A stretch of 64,000 bases of DNA from Incurvaria masculella (lineage: Eukaryota; Arthropoda; Insecta; Lepidoptera; Incurvariidae). The stretch covers positions 1,189,021 through 1,253,020 of the forward strand of contig OX335642.1 of assembly GCA_946894095.1 (NCBI GenBank), read 5' to 3'. How positions within the stretch are numbered: position 1 is the stretch's first letter; each line of letters opens with the position of its first letter. The translations under genes and the position numbers were made by a program. Below the pieces are notes generated by a model, which did no database searches, was not told where the DNA came from, and worked only from the letters and a program-made list of their open reading frames with translations. Positions 21,439 through 32,014 of this stretch are shown here, one piece after another.

Positions 21439-22250
21439 TTCAGGCTGTCGTGAAGCAACAGAAAATCTAAGATTTAAAAGTTTCAAGAAATGTGTTCTTT
21501 ATACATTGGCCAAGGCACAATTTTGAACGGCGACTGCCATTAAGACTGGCCCGTAAGATATGTTCCCCATGCAAACGTAGTTTACTAATCATTTGAAATA
21601 CACTTTTCCGATTTGCTTGATATTTGTTATTTAATATTCTACAATAAATATCTGTGTCTGCACGTTTTTATTTTGTTTAAAAGAAAATCTACTTACAAAT
21701 GTTGTTTTCTCTGTTGTGTGACACAGGATACATTTTTAGCAAAAACAAACACGTGCAGACATAGATATTTATTGCCTGATATTAAGTCCCAAATATCAAG
21801 CAAATTGGAATAGTCGTTTTTAAATCATTAGTTAACTACGTTCGTATGGAGAGCGTAAATTTCGAATGTTTACGGGCCCACATAAACTAGGGAAATTTGT
21901 CTTCCAAGCAGGTTTTCCTCCCCTAAAATTTGTCAGATTTTAATCAAAACATTTTATCACTTGAGTAACATTTATTCTATGTCCGTATTTTTTAATTTTT
22001 TTGTAAATATCTGTATATTTCAGTAACAACATTCTAAAATTAAGGTAAATAGAACACAATTTTTAAGCAATGTTTTTAGCCAAAATTTTCCAATCTAAGA
22101 CACAAGAAAATTTACAAATTAAAACATGCAGACGTAGATTTCGATAATATATTTGAAAATCCTAAATTTCAAAATCTAGTATAACATTAAAAGTATGCAA
22201 ACAGTTATCACCCGTAGCATTGGGAATTGATAGGGTAACGACTCTCTTAA
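21439..22250 (-). mobile_element. MITE family D, copy 2, split by a family C insertion
   Basis: The left end GGCTGTCGTGAAGCAACA and the mark TTGGCCAAGGCACAATTTTG are the family D terminus in reverse orientation. The right end is GATAGGGTAACGACTCTC followed by TTAA at 22247-22250. MITE C copy 1 (21540-21885) sits inside. Without it, D would be about 470 bp. Confidence 0.65.
21540..21885. mobile_element. MITE family C, copy 1, nested in D
   Basis: Inverted ends: TTAAGACTGGCCCGTAAG on the left and TTTACGGGCC on the right. Subterminal AACGTAGTTTACTAATCATT is mirrored by TTAGTTAACTACGTTCG, and a CTGTGTCTGCACG-type block is mirrored by CGTGCAGACATAG. The uninterrupted D copy at 24707-25112 carries TTAA at the matching position (about 25015), which supports insertion into TTAA. 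The right flanking TTAA has decayed to ATAA. Confidence 0.8.
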
Positions 22251-24060
22251 ATCCAAGCTTAATAGGAACATTTAATATTTCCCATGACCGCATCGATCCT
22301 CAATTACTTGTGTTCGTAGAACAGAGCCTTTTTTTTGAAAAAAGAAATATACCTATTTCGATTTTTTTCCGTATTTCCGTTTTCGTCTAGCGAGACCAAC
22401 TGCTGCGCTGCCCATAGCAAATAAGAAATGCTAAAAGAGGTAGTTAAAGATGAAGTTGATTAATAAATTGCGTCTGATTTGCTTGGCTTTCTACCGAATT
22501 ATCTCATAATCTACTATAATTATATTTTTATTCAATTACAATTAAAACGTTTATCAGCAGTGGTTATTGCAGACAAATATTTTCAGAATATTAAGTACTA
22601 ATGGAATAAAATATTAAAATAATTTTATTTTTGCACCACATTCTGATCAGATTGCAAGCTTTCCGAATTCATCTATGATTTCATTAAATCAACATTGTAC
22701 GAAGCAATCAGTGCTTTCAACATTCTAACAACACTGCAGCTAACGCTACTTGGTATCAGCTGAATCTGAAAAGTATTTGTGTTACAAAATTGATCAATGC
22801 AGAAAGTTTATTTTAATCAGATCGATTAGAGGTCACAGTGGTTTTTTTCTTCCTTAAATAAATAATTAACACTTAAGGATATAAATATGCTCAGGTTTTT
22901 ATACTGAGTTAGCTATTGAGAAGTACTAGGTTCCCATGAGACAACAACATCCTTCTAACACGGCATTTTTAATTAGTTAATTTTAATTTAAAAGTACCAG
23001 GCTACCATGAGAGAGCCGCATCACGTACAGTGCGTCGCTTCGCTAGCGTAGGGCGCCCCAGCCGTTCCACTCTTACTACCATCGAGTAAGAAAAGACGGA
23101 AGAGCGAATTCGGGACGCGCAATATTGCGTCCTGGAGGCAAATTCTTGCGCTAATTAGTTTACATATGGAATGTTCCTGATTCCTCTCCATGGTAAAGAC
23201 GATAGAACACAGAGAGAGACCCTACATCTCTTCGGAGTTGAAGCTTCTCTAAATTCAGGGAAACCTCGGGTAGGCCAAAGAAATGTCAAAATTCATTCCT
23301 TTCTTGAGAACATTCCTGGTTCATCAGCTCGGAATTTCCAGAATTGGCCTACTTTGCAGTTGTTAGGTGTCGTTGGAACTCGAAATCATGAGCAGGCGTA
23401 TTCCTAAAATTCTGTAGTCAGGAATCAGGAATTTTGAGACCGCTTTCATAGCGGTTTTCAAAGCGATTTTCTTGACGAAAATATTCAGTAGCATAGCTTT
23501 TAAATTGAATCAAGGTTTAACTAATGAATCCTGAGACTAGACAACCGCTATAAAAGATGATTCCTGATTCCTGATTACGGAATTCCAGGAATAGTCCTGC
23601 AGGAGTTGGTCAATTCGTAAGCGAATGAAATAACCGGCGCTATCATCAGTGTATGATCACCAAAACGTGGCTAAGCTGCCACCCACGTTCTTCCTTACTC
23701 TATGCTCAGTTCTCCCCACACTCAACAGACGCTGACGGTGTAATGTTACTCGCATCAACTGCCAATATCATTTGAATCAGCGGCGCGAGGAACCCCCTCT
23801 CACCTGGCTACCTCCCCCCCACACCCCCGCACCCCCGCGCCGCACCCCCGCTGCGTAGTTGAGGCGGTCGGGCTCCCATTTCGAGGCTTAGTCTAAGGTT
23901 AAATTTCGAGTCCCTAGCTTGCTGAGATTTGGAGTCGCGATCGACTCGACGATTTGACTTGTGCACTAATTTGGTTCGCGTCACGGATGAATATCTACCG
24001 TGACAATGTTGACAACGTAACGGAAATTATTTCAAGAACAAAAATGCGCTGTCAGGGTCA
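22251..24060. other. No recognised gene; LINE scrap and GC-rich patches
   Basis: A minus-strand LINE C-terminal/3' scrap lies at 23165-23300 (listed separately). GC-rich patches occur at 23000-23150 and 23780-23900; the latter is C-rich (CACCCCCGCACCCCCGCGCC). Between 23400 and 23620 imperfect copies of GATTCCTGATTC / CAGGAATCAGG-type motifs form short hairpins. The remainder is AT-rich. Confidence 0.4.
23165..23300 (-). mobile_element. Jockey/CR1-group LINE fragment (upstream part of the C-terminal region)
   Basis: GGTAAAGACGATAGAACACA, CCCTACATCTCTTCGGAGTT and AACCTCGGGTAGGCCAAA match the reverse complement of 43050-43130 and the sequence at 26240-26330 and 36240-36340. It is a short decayed piece of the same LINE family. 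Confidence 0.6.
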
Positions 24061-24065
24061 ACATT

Positions 24066-24153
24066 TTTTAGAATCAAAAAATCCAAAAACCTAGTAAAAA
24101 CATCAAGAGAATAGAAAGAGTATGGGAAATTTATAGGGTAACGACTCTGTTAA
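24066..24153 (-). mobile_element. MITE family D end fragment, inverted relative to 24707
   Basis: AGGGTAACGACTCTGTTAA at 24136-24153 is a family D terminus, like that at 22232-22250. The preceding AACCTAGTAAAAACATCAAG / AGAATAGAAAGAGTA is the reverse complement of the start of the D copy at 24707. MITE A copy 2 begins at its TTAA. Confidence 0.6.
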
Positions 24154-24683
24154 GGTAGCCCAACGCGGCGGGACTAACTCATTCGCGGGCACGGTACAAA
24201 ACCGTGCTATTGCGCTCTGAAACCTTCTATGTTTCAAAGAATTAGACAGGCTCCGTGATGAGGTGGTTGCAACATGTCCACAAAGCAGACAATGCGCATA
24301 GTGTTTGATTTGGTAAGACTTACGAAAATTTTAATTACAAAACGACTTCTAGCTAAAAGTAAACCACGACAGCTGTAGTCAAAAATCTAACAAAACTAAA
24401 TTGATTATACATTTTCATGAAACAAGCTGTGTCTGATGACTAATCTTTTTAAGGTGTATAGATTTTACCTCCAAAGTTATTGTATAAAACACGCGAAAAA
24501 TTCGGACTTTCAGACCTTATAACTTAGAAACAAAACACAATTTTACAATGCTAACGGTCATCAGACATCTAGTTCGATCAAATAAAGCTATTTTGAGAAA
24601 AATGTTGGACCTCTGGCAAGAAATAAGGGCGTGATCCTTTTTCCCCGTTTGTATGGGGAGTTGAGCGGGATGGCCCACCTTAA
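24150..24683 (+). mobile_element. MITE family A, copy 2 (full length)
   Basis: It is flanked by TTAA on both sides. The ends are TTAAGGTAGCCCAACGCGG and GAGCGGGATGGCCCACCTTAA, inverted repeats of each other over about 12 nt. The interior includes AACTCATTCGCGGGCACGGT, GTCTGATGACTAATCTTT and CCCGTTTGTATGGGGAGTTG. The TTAA target is what piggyBac-type transposases use. Non-coding. Confidence 0.85.
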
Positions 24684-24706
24684 TTGAATTCTTTGCCTTC
24701 CTTTAG

Positions 24707-25112
24707 ATTTAAGAGAATACTCTTTCTATTCTCTTAATGTTTTACTAGGTTTTTGGATTCTAAAATATATTTTCGAAATCTACGTCTGTATGTTTGAATT
24801 TTTTTTATATACCATTTAGTATAGAAAATATTAGCTGATAAACAATAGAAGAAAGTTGTCTCTTTATGTTATTACGTTCACTTTAAAATTTTGTACTCTG
24901 AAAAATACAGACATTTACAAAATAATAAAAACACACGGACATATAATTAAGCTTTCGCAAGTAATAAAAAAAATATTGAAAATCTGAAAACGAGACGATT
25001 TGCAAGTTTAATGCCAGTCGCCGGGCGAAATTGTGCCTTGGCCAATGGACAAAGTATGCATTTCTTAAAATTTTCGAATCTTATTTTTCCTGCAACTTCA
25101 CGACAGCCTTAA
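24707..25112 (+). mobile_element. MITE family D, copy 3
   Basis: It starts TTAAGAGAATACTC, contains TTCGAAATCTACGTCTGTAT and the mark TTGTGCCTTGGCCAATGGAC, and ends TTCACGACAGCCTTAA. It carries the uninterrupted TTAA (about 25015) that in copy 2 is occupied by MITE C. Confidence 0.65.
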
Positions 25113-25148
25113 GCCCTCAGAAAAGAGGCGCCCGAGACGCCCATGGGC

Positions 25149-25445
25149 TTTAAGAACATCCCTCATACAAATGTAGTTTACAAATAATTTTGTAACAGCT
25201 GTTTCAATTAATATAACTTCAAATTAGACCATATGTGCGTGTGTTTTTTTGTGATTAGATGATAAATGACAGGGAAATTAATATTTCTATTTATATTTTT
25301 TCTATGTTTTTTTTATTTGAGATAGAATATAATTTTCGAAAAAAAAACGTGCAGACACAAATATTTGTTGCCTTATATCATATACTGAAAATAGAATTAT
25401 TTAAAACATTAGTTTTTAAATGTTTTGTAAGCTACGCCCGGACAG
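25149..25445. mobile_element. MITE family C, copy 4 (strongly decayed)
   Basis: TTAAGAACATCCCTCATACA and AATGTAGTTTACAAATAA at the left, AACGTGCAGACACAAATATT and GTTTTGTAAGCTACGCCC at the right, follow the order of family C with many changes. Confidence 0.55.
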
Positions 25446-26025
25446 CAACTCAATGGAATATACTAGTGATTTCTTCATAATCTTTCAGGACCAGATGCTA
25501 ACTGGGCGCCAGGAAAAAGTAGTTTCATGGCTGGCTAGTTTATAGCATGTTTCTTACGTCCGTTCGCCCCAGTCGAACGATGATTCTACCTCGAAACTTA
25601 ATGAAAAGCTCCCCAGAGGGCGATGCGAACTTTCGGAACGTCGTATATTGCCTGCTTCGAGAGGACACGTTACTTGTGCGTATTTGTATAGACTTCTATT
25701 GACATTCAATTTATGTATTTCTCCAGGTAAACAAACCGAACGTGCCTACGGACTTTTCCTTTTATAGAGCCGGTCTACATTATAGATATTTTTGTTTGTA
25801 TTGACTAAGCGGGTGTGCGATACAAGATAAGCGTTGTAGAAACAGGGTTATGGATCGCTATGATCAAACTGATACGTTCGTGATTTAGAAATTTCGAAAT
25901 AAAATCCTTTTGAGACAATTCAACAATCGTAGACCAACAAGCAAAAATATGTTAATATTTGTGAATAATTATACATTTTTTTATGATAAGCGCGGCATAT
26001 GACGTACGCTAGGACCTCCAGCCAG
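25446..26025. other. No recognised gene
   Basis: One moderately GC-rich patch (25540-25690) holds no motif-bearing frame. Nothing else was recognised. Confidence 0.4.
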
Positions 26026-26029
26026 GTGC

Positions 26030-26345
26030 TTCTTCACACCACGTTTGAAGAGCCCTTGGGTTGTATTTTAGGAGTTATACCTCGGAAGGGAGTTCATTCC
26101 ATTGTTTACCGAGTCTTTGGATGAAGAATTTAGAAGATCGGGTTCTTCATATTTTTGCATTTCGACTGTGAATTTGTGCATTTTCTCCCTGTTCCGCGTT
26201 GAGCGAAGATAGAAGGGACGGAGGGACAGTGTGATGGGGCTCCTCTCTATGATAGAGACGATATAGTACAGACAGAGAGAGACCCTACATTCCCACGGAG
26301 TTGGCGGGTCTCCTAATTCCGATTCCGACAGAAGTACAAGCATTG
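26030..26345 (-). mobile_element. Jockey/CR1-group LINE, C-terminal coding remnant
   Basis: Minus-strand reading gives a degraded C-terminus (KMHKFTVEMQKYEEPDLLN, then MNSLPRYNS). This corresponds to the better preserved KFTFDIPKIRTNRSSRSF and WNELPFGVFP at 53126-53422. The pattern R-S-R--WN-LP---FP is the usual C-terminal tail of jockey/CR1-group ORF2 proteins. Confidence 0.7.
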
Positions 26346-26349
26346 TTAA

Positions 26350-27500
26350 TGTTCTTGATTTTCACTTAAAAGAGTTTGCTCATTTCAAAACCACTTCATT
26401 CCAAGATTCGTTTAGATATATCGGAAGCACAAAGAAAATATCTTATGGATGCTATGTGCATTAACTATTTGTCATTAATTACCTTTTGGTGTTTATCTAG
26501 GATTTGTTTATGTTCGCATTGGTCCGTAGCAAAGTAAACATCAAATGAAAAACTGCTACGGAAGAAATGTTTACAGCCAAAATAGTTTTTCATAGAACCT
26601 CGTTACATGTCTAGACGGATTACTAAGAAATTATGCCCCGTAGCGTTGTCGCTTTACATGTAAATGTTATAATATACGAAAGGCACTTTTATACCTAAGC
26701 TAATATATGATTATAACTTATTCTCTCCTCTCCATTATTCCCTATGCAAATTTCAACTCGTCCACGAACCAGCCCTGAAAACGTTTATTTCAAACTCTCT
26801 CAGATATTTAGGTCATAAATGGCGGTTTAGTAGGCAGCCACCTTAAAGAACCTTTTATGTTATCCTTAACGATTGAAAATTTAAAAAAAATCACATAGAG
26901 CTAAGACGAGGCTGTAAGGTGAATAAACTTATGGGTTTGATATCATATTTTCTCAATGAACGCATTTATTCTTAGGGAAGTGTGTGTACACGCGTTATCG
27001 TGGCGCAACATGTTTCCCCGAGTTGGTTCTATGATCGTCTTTCCAGCACAGTTTTGTTGTATACTATCTGACTTAACTGAACTACGAACTTCGGAATATA
27101 TTTGTCAGTCTAATGATCTACTATGCCTATTTGCCTGCATACAAAATTTAGTTCCTACAAGATAATTCTGAGTACTTTTGCATGTAGCCAACGCTACGCT
27201 ATTCAATTTGTTTCTACTAGTACGAGAGTAAAGATGGTATTGCACCGTGGGCTGGATACCGGTTTAAACTGGATATTCCTGCCCATATTTATTTCAGCCT
27301 TCAATAGAGTGAATTTAAATGCACTGTCCATATTTCCCTAAGGCATGAATGTTTCATGCGAACTTTGCATTTCCGGCTGGCTTCTCTTCCCGCGAACTCC
27401 AGCCCCGCTCGTTCAACGTTAAATATGCCAATTTAGATAGCCGCGACTACATTCCACAAATTTAACGGCAGTATCATCGTTAATATTTTTTTCACACAGT
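26350..27500. other. AT-rich stretch, no recognised gene
   Basis: Open frames of up to about 72 codons exist (26956-27165, 27123-27341) with no motif or splice context. Confidence 0.4.
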
Positions 27501-27504
27501 TTTG

Positions 27505-27720
27505 GGCGTGACTTTTCACCCATCGCAGAGGTTTTGGATTCGATCCCCGTGTTGGATAAGTCCATTTCGTCGCGAATGCGAGGTGTTTCATGGTTCAGAG
27601 TCTATGAATAGAAGATGAGGAGCTGCTAGTTGGTAGTATTTAACCATTTTAGGTTCATCCAACTCGAAAAGATGAAAACATTGGAGGATAAAGGCATGGA
27701 AGGGAAGACGCCCTAAATAA
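27505..27720 (+). mobile_element. T5-SINE copy, decayed, tRNA-type head
   Basis: The B-box-like TTTTGGATTCGATCCCCG (27533-27550) is followed by GTTGGATAAGTCCATTTCGT, CGCGAATGCGAGGTGTTTCA and TGGTTCAGAGTC from the body. The rest is degraded and stops near GGCATGGAAGGGAAG. Confidence 0.55.
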
Positions 27721-27759
27721 TAGTATTACCTAAGTAGATATACGTCTTCGTAATAAGCA

Positions 27760-27850
27760 AGTACGTCGCTTTTCCCAAGGAATGTGATATGTATGTATGC
27801 ATAATCGACCGTGAAGCAAGGACTAATGTATCCTTTAGTAGTTCTAAGCA
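27760..27850 (-). repeat. Repeat family H, copy 3
   Basis: The reverse complement reads TCCTTGCTTCACGGTCGATT, ATGCATACATACATATCACA and TTCCTTGGGAAAAGCGACGT, matching 17235-17300. Confidence 0.65.
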
Positions 27851-28890
27851 GTCTTTAATGTGTTCCATTAAAGAACCCTGTAAAAAAACCTATTTAACGA
27901 ATATACTATAAGGCTGCAACCGAACCAGAAAACATACTATTCGCGAGTATTGCATCTCCCAATTACCCCACTCGCTATATAAACATGATTACGAATTTTC
28001 CTGCAGTCCCTCCTCTTATAATCAATGCCTCCTACTAAAACAGTATTTAATATGATACATATAAAGATTGATTTAACGCTTTACCTGCGTTGCGGACATT
28101 GACTTCAAAGATTGAACTTTCAAACTTATTGCCGTGACCAAAATCGTATTTTGAATCAAACGCGAGAGCCAGTCCCAAGTTGAGTCAAGTCAACTTAACA
28201 ATTACAAAATAATACTAAATGACAAATAAACAAATCTGGTCCTTTACTAAACTAATAAAACAAGTTTTTGTCCGTTTAGGTCACTTTTTATCAGGGTAAT
28301 CGTGTTTTTAATGGTTTTATTATTTTATCCATAAAGGCAGGAAAACGTCATCAGCCATTGGAGCAATTTTAGATAATACAACGGTTAAAATTATTGAGCT
28401 TCATTTTCATTTGAGCTCCCTCCTAATAAATTTCAACTCGAAGGCTGAATTTTAAATATTTCTTAGCACGCCAGCTGATTTTATTCGCTTTCCACATCGC
28501 TTGAAAATGTTTATTAATTTAATTATATTTAAAAAGAACTTGCATCGATGAAAGGTTAATATGCTCAGTTGAGAAACTAGTGTTTATAATTTTAATATTA
28601 AGAGCGTTCAATCAATTCTGAAAAAGAATATTCAAAAAAAGATATATTATTAGATGGTGTATTAGTAGGATTAATTAATTAAAATGCTGAACGGGATGAC
28701 CAAACAAAATGTAGACATGTTGATACGCACAGAGCATAGGATAAATAAAGCAAGATGAGACGTTGTAAACGCGGTTGTGGGTATTTTGAAATAACGCAAG
28801 TAAACAGAATGGTGATGGAACGTGGTCAGCATGCCCGTTAGAAATAGCATGAATAACAAGAGTTCAGCGTTACAATGCTTACTCCTCACC
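27851..28890. other. AT-rich stretch, no recognised gene
   Basis: No repeat family, motif-bearing frame or GC island was seen. Confidence 0.4.
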
Positions 28891-28893
28891 TCA

Positions 28894-29275
28894 ACTCGAT
28901 TTGGTACCAATGGATGCTTTCGAACCGAGTTGGGTTGATTCGAATTTGACTTGTTGGCTTGAACCGACTCGATTTAATTCGAATGGATAAATTCAAACCG
29001 AGTTGAGTTGATTTCAGCATGACTTGAATGATCGAATCGACTCGATTTGGTTCGAAATAATGCGATCGAACCTAGTTGGGTTGGTTCGGGTTTGATTTGA
29101 TGGCTGGAACTGACTCGATTTGGTTCAAATTGATGCAATCGAACCAAGACGGGTTATTCGAGTTTGACTTGATAGCTGGACGTGAATTGATTTGGTTGGG
29201 ATGGATCCGATCGAACCAAGTCGGATTGATTCGAGACTGATTTGTTAGCTCATATCGACTCAAATTTATTCTTAT
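28894..29275. repeat. 73-bp minisatellite, about 5 units
   Basis: ACTCGATTT-like marks start at 28894, 28967, 29040, 29113, 29185 and 29258, a period of 73 bp (once 72). Each unit also holds TCGAACC-AGT-GG-TTGATT and a TTTGACTTGAT-like block. Units differ by 10-25% by eye. The run of open codons on the minus strand is a by-product of the repeat. Confidence 0.9.
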
Positions 29276-29289
29276 CGAGGGAATCAACG

Positions 29290-29432
29290 CACCAAGTGCT
29301 GATTTACTTTAATCGACACTTAAAGGGCCTTAATTACTAAAGTGTTGATTATCTTGTACTGGTATTGATTGCAAACTCCTAAGAAAGGCCCTTAATATGT
29401 GGCGATTTAGCGAATCAACAGTAGGTGAAACA
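29290..29432. mobile_element. Foldback repeat family F, copy 2 (intact)
   Basis: It reads CACCAAGTGCTGATTTACTT, AATCGACACTTAAAGGGCCT, TATCTTGTACTGGTATTGAT, CTAAGAAAGGCCCTTAATAT and AATCAACAGTAGGTG. It carries the uninterrupted CGACACTTAAAGGGCC that in copy 3 (61027) is split by MITE C. A CGAG element abuts its right end. Confidence 0.75.
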
Positions 29433-29717
29433 TCGGCCAAGTGCGAGACGGGCTCGCACACGAAGGTTTCCGTATAATCGTACAAGATTTAACACAAAAA
29501 AATCACGTCTTTTGTATGGACCACCCTATATTTTTTTTTTCCTATTTGTTGTTATAGCGGCAAAACAAATACACTCTCTATGAAAATTTCAGCTGCCTAC
29601 ATATTACGGTCCTTGAGATACAGTCCTGAGACAGACGGACGGAAGGGCGGACGGACGAACGGATGGACGGACAGCGGAGGTTCCGTTGGCACCTTTTGGG
29701 TACGGAACCCTCAAAAG
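29430..29717 (+). mobile_element. CGAG element, full copy
   Basis: The left end is CATCGGCCAAGTGCGAGACG, with AGCGGCAAAACAAATACACT in the middle, an expanded (GACG/GGAC)n run at 29633-29672, and GGGTACGGAACCCTCAAAAG at the right. Confidence 0.85.
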
Positions 29718-29844
29718 GCCCTAAGTCTTCAAAGCATACTCTAACTAACCGGACTCGGTTTGATTAAGAGCAGAGTACAACTAAGGCGGTTTAAATGATT
29801 AATAGTCTAGTTAATATGATTATTAAATTAAGCACAATAAGGGG

Positions 29845-30802
29845 TTAAGGTGGCCCAACCCGGCGGGACTAACTCAATCGTGGGCACGGTACAAAACCGT
29901 GCTGTTGCGCTCTGGGACCTTCTCGGTTTCAAAGAAAAAGACAGGCTCCGTGATGAGGAAGATGCAACATGTCCACAAAAAAGACAATGTGTATCTGTAC
30001 ACCCGACATAGCTGTTAAGTTGACGAAGGCGTTTACACCCGAAATAAATACTCAATATGTATAATGATTAGGTTATTAAGTTAAGTAATTTATTTATTAA
30101 TTAAGACTTTTCACATTGTGGTTTGTTGTTTCCTCGTAGTCCTTAGTACTTTGCTCCAGACCGTTCTACCAATGTAAGTTTGGCAGTAGCATTTAGGTAT
30201 GAAATCATAATTGTGTCATATCATTTATGTGGACGAAAAAAAAAAAGACCAAAAAAAAAACATAATTTATAGACCAGTGAAGTTTCTTTGCGGGTTCTTC
30301 TTCACTGGTTGATCGAATCCGCGGATCAATCAAATTGTGACATGACTTATTGTAGTTTTACTACCAGAAGTTGAATAAATAAATGAAATGAAATGAAATG
30401 AAATGTATAGTGTATGATTTGGTAAGATTTACGAAAATTTTAATTACAAAACAACTTAAAGCTAAAAGCAAACCACGACCGGAGTAGTCAAATATCTTAC
30501 AAAAACCAAATAGATTATAAATATTCTTTAAATAAGCTATGTCTGATGACTAATCTTTTTAAGATATTCTTACTTTATCATTGCGTAATCTACCTCCAAA
30601 GTTATTGTATAAAACGCGCGAAAAATCCGAACTTTCGGACCTTATAACTTAGAAACCAAACACAATTATACAACGGTCATCAGACATCTAGTTCGATCAA
30701 ATAAAGCTATTTTGAGCAAAATTTGAGATATCTGACAAGTAATATGTGCGTGATCTTCTTTCCCCGTTTGTATGGGGAATTGAGCGGGATGGGCTACCTT
30801 AA
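29845..30802 (+). mobile_element. MITE family A, copy 3, split by a LINE tail
   Basis: It runs from TTAAGGTGGCCCAACCCGG to GAGCGGGATGGGCTACCTTAA. At about 29993 the A sequence (CCACAAAAAAGACAATGTGT) stops, and it resumes near 30404 (AGTGTATGATTTGGTAAG). Copy 1 (GACAATGCGCATAGTGTTTG) shows the uninterrupted form. Confidence 0.85.
29993..30403 (+). mobile_element. Non-LTR retrotransposon 3' end inserted in MITE A
   Basis: It ends in GTTGAATAAATAAATGAAAT and tandem GAAAT units, and contains AGTGAAGTTTCTTTGCGGGT followed by TCTTCTTCACTGG. That 3' UTR pattern is common in lepidopteran LINEs. It carries no coding sequence, as expected for a strongly 5'-truncated insertion. Confidence 0.7.
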
Positions 30803-31032
30803 AAGTAAGATTTGTTTTGTCAATTGTAAACGTGAATGAATAATTAAAATATTATATTTTATGGAATTAGGTATACATCTAATTAATAACTTCTTATATA
30901 GGTAGAAGCATCCACAAATAAACTATGTCAGGTTATCTTTCATAAATATACACAAATATATTTCAAACAGTTCCAAAGTAGTGCTACCAAACATAACGAA
31001 TGTTTTGACGACTAAGAACATGATTTTCAGCT

Positions 31033-31582
31033 TTAAGGTGGCCCAATCCGGCAGGACTAACTCATTTGCGGGCATGGTACAAAATCGTGCTGTTGCGCTC
31101 TGGGACCTTCTCTGTTTCAAAGAAAAAGACAGGCTCCGTGATGAGGAAGATGCAACATGTCCACAAAAAAGACAATTTGCATCGCGTATGATTTGGTAAG
31201 ATTTAGGAAAATTTTAATTACAAAACGACTTATAGCTAAAAGTAAACCACGACCGCTGTAGTAAAAAATCTAACAAAAACTAAATAGATTGTAAATCTTG
31301 ATTACATAAGCTATATCTGATGACTAATATTTTTAAGATGTTCTTACTTTATCATTGCGTAATCCACCTCCAAAGTTATTGTATAAAACGCGCGAAAAAA
31401 ACGAACTTTCGGACCTTATAACTTAGAAACCAAACACAATTTTACAATGCCAACGTTCATCACACATCTAATTCGATCAAATAAAGGTATTTTGAGCAAA
31501 ATTTGGGATCTCTGACAAGAAATATGGGCGTGATCTTCTTTCCCCGTTTGTATGGGGAGTTGAGCGGATTGGGCCACCTTAA
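31033..31582 (+). mobile_element. MITE family A, copy 4 (full length)
   Basis: It runs from TTAAGGTGGCCCAATCCGG to GCGGATTGGGCCACCTTAA, with inverted termini and TTAA at both ends. The interior matches copies 2 and 3. Family B begins exactly at its right-hand TTAA. Confidence 0.9.
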
Positions 31583-31947
31583 GGATGTTCCGACCCATAC
31601 AGTGTTTTTTTTACACATAACGCAAAAAGTATTGCACTTGAAGGCACGATTTCGTCAAAAATATTAAATATAGCCATAGTAGTTGCAGCGAAAACATATT
31701 CACAATTTCAGGTTTAATGGTTTCGTAGTAATTGCCGATTAGAAGTTTTACACCGTTAGATGGCGCTGTTAAATAAAAATCGTATTTAATTAAATTGTAA
31801 CAAAACCAATAATCCTGAAATTGTGAAATTGTTTTCGCTGCAAGTAATATGACTATATTAAACTTTTATTATTAATTCGTGGCTTAAAGTGAAATACACT
31901 TTGCGTTATGTGTGCAAACAACTTTATATGGGTCGGAACAGCCTTAA
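31579..31947. mobile_element. MITE family B (TTAA-flanked, ~45-nt inverted ends)
   Basis: The left end is TTAAGGATGTTCCGACCCAT and the right end, reverse complemented, is TTAAGGCTGTTCCGACCCAT. Inner marks ACACATAACGCAAAAAGT and ACTTTGCGTTATGTGTG are mirrored, as are ATTCACAATTTCAGG and CCTGAAATTGTGAAAT. It is non-coding and the only copy in the window. Confidence 0.9.
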
Positions 31948-32014
31948 CAAGAAATATGGGCGTGATCTTCTTTCCCCGTTTGTATGGGGAGTTGAGCGGG
32001 ATGGTCTACCTTAA
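31948..32014 (+). mobile_element. MITE family A, copy 5: last ~67 nt only
   Basis: CAAGAAATATGGGCGTGATC to GGGATGGTCTACCTTAA repeats the final part of copy 4 (from about 31516) directly after family B. The join is seamless with B's right TTAA. Confidence 0.85.
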
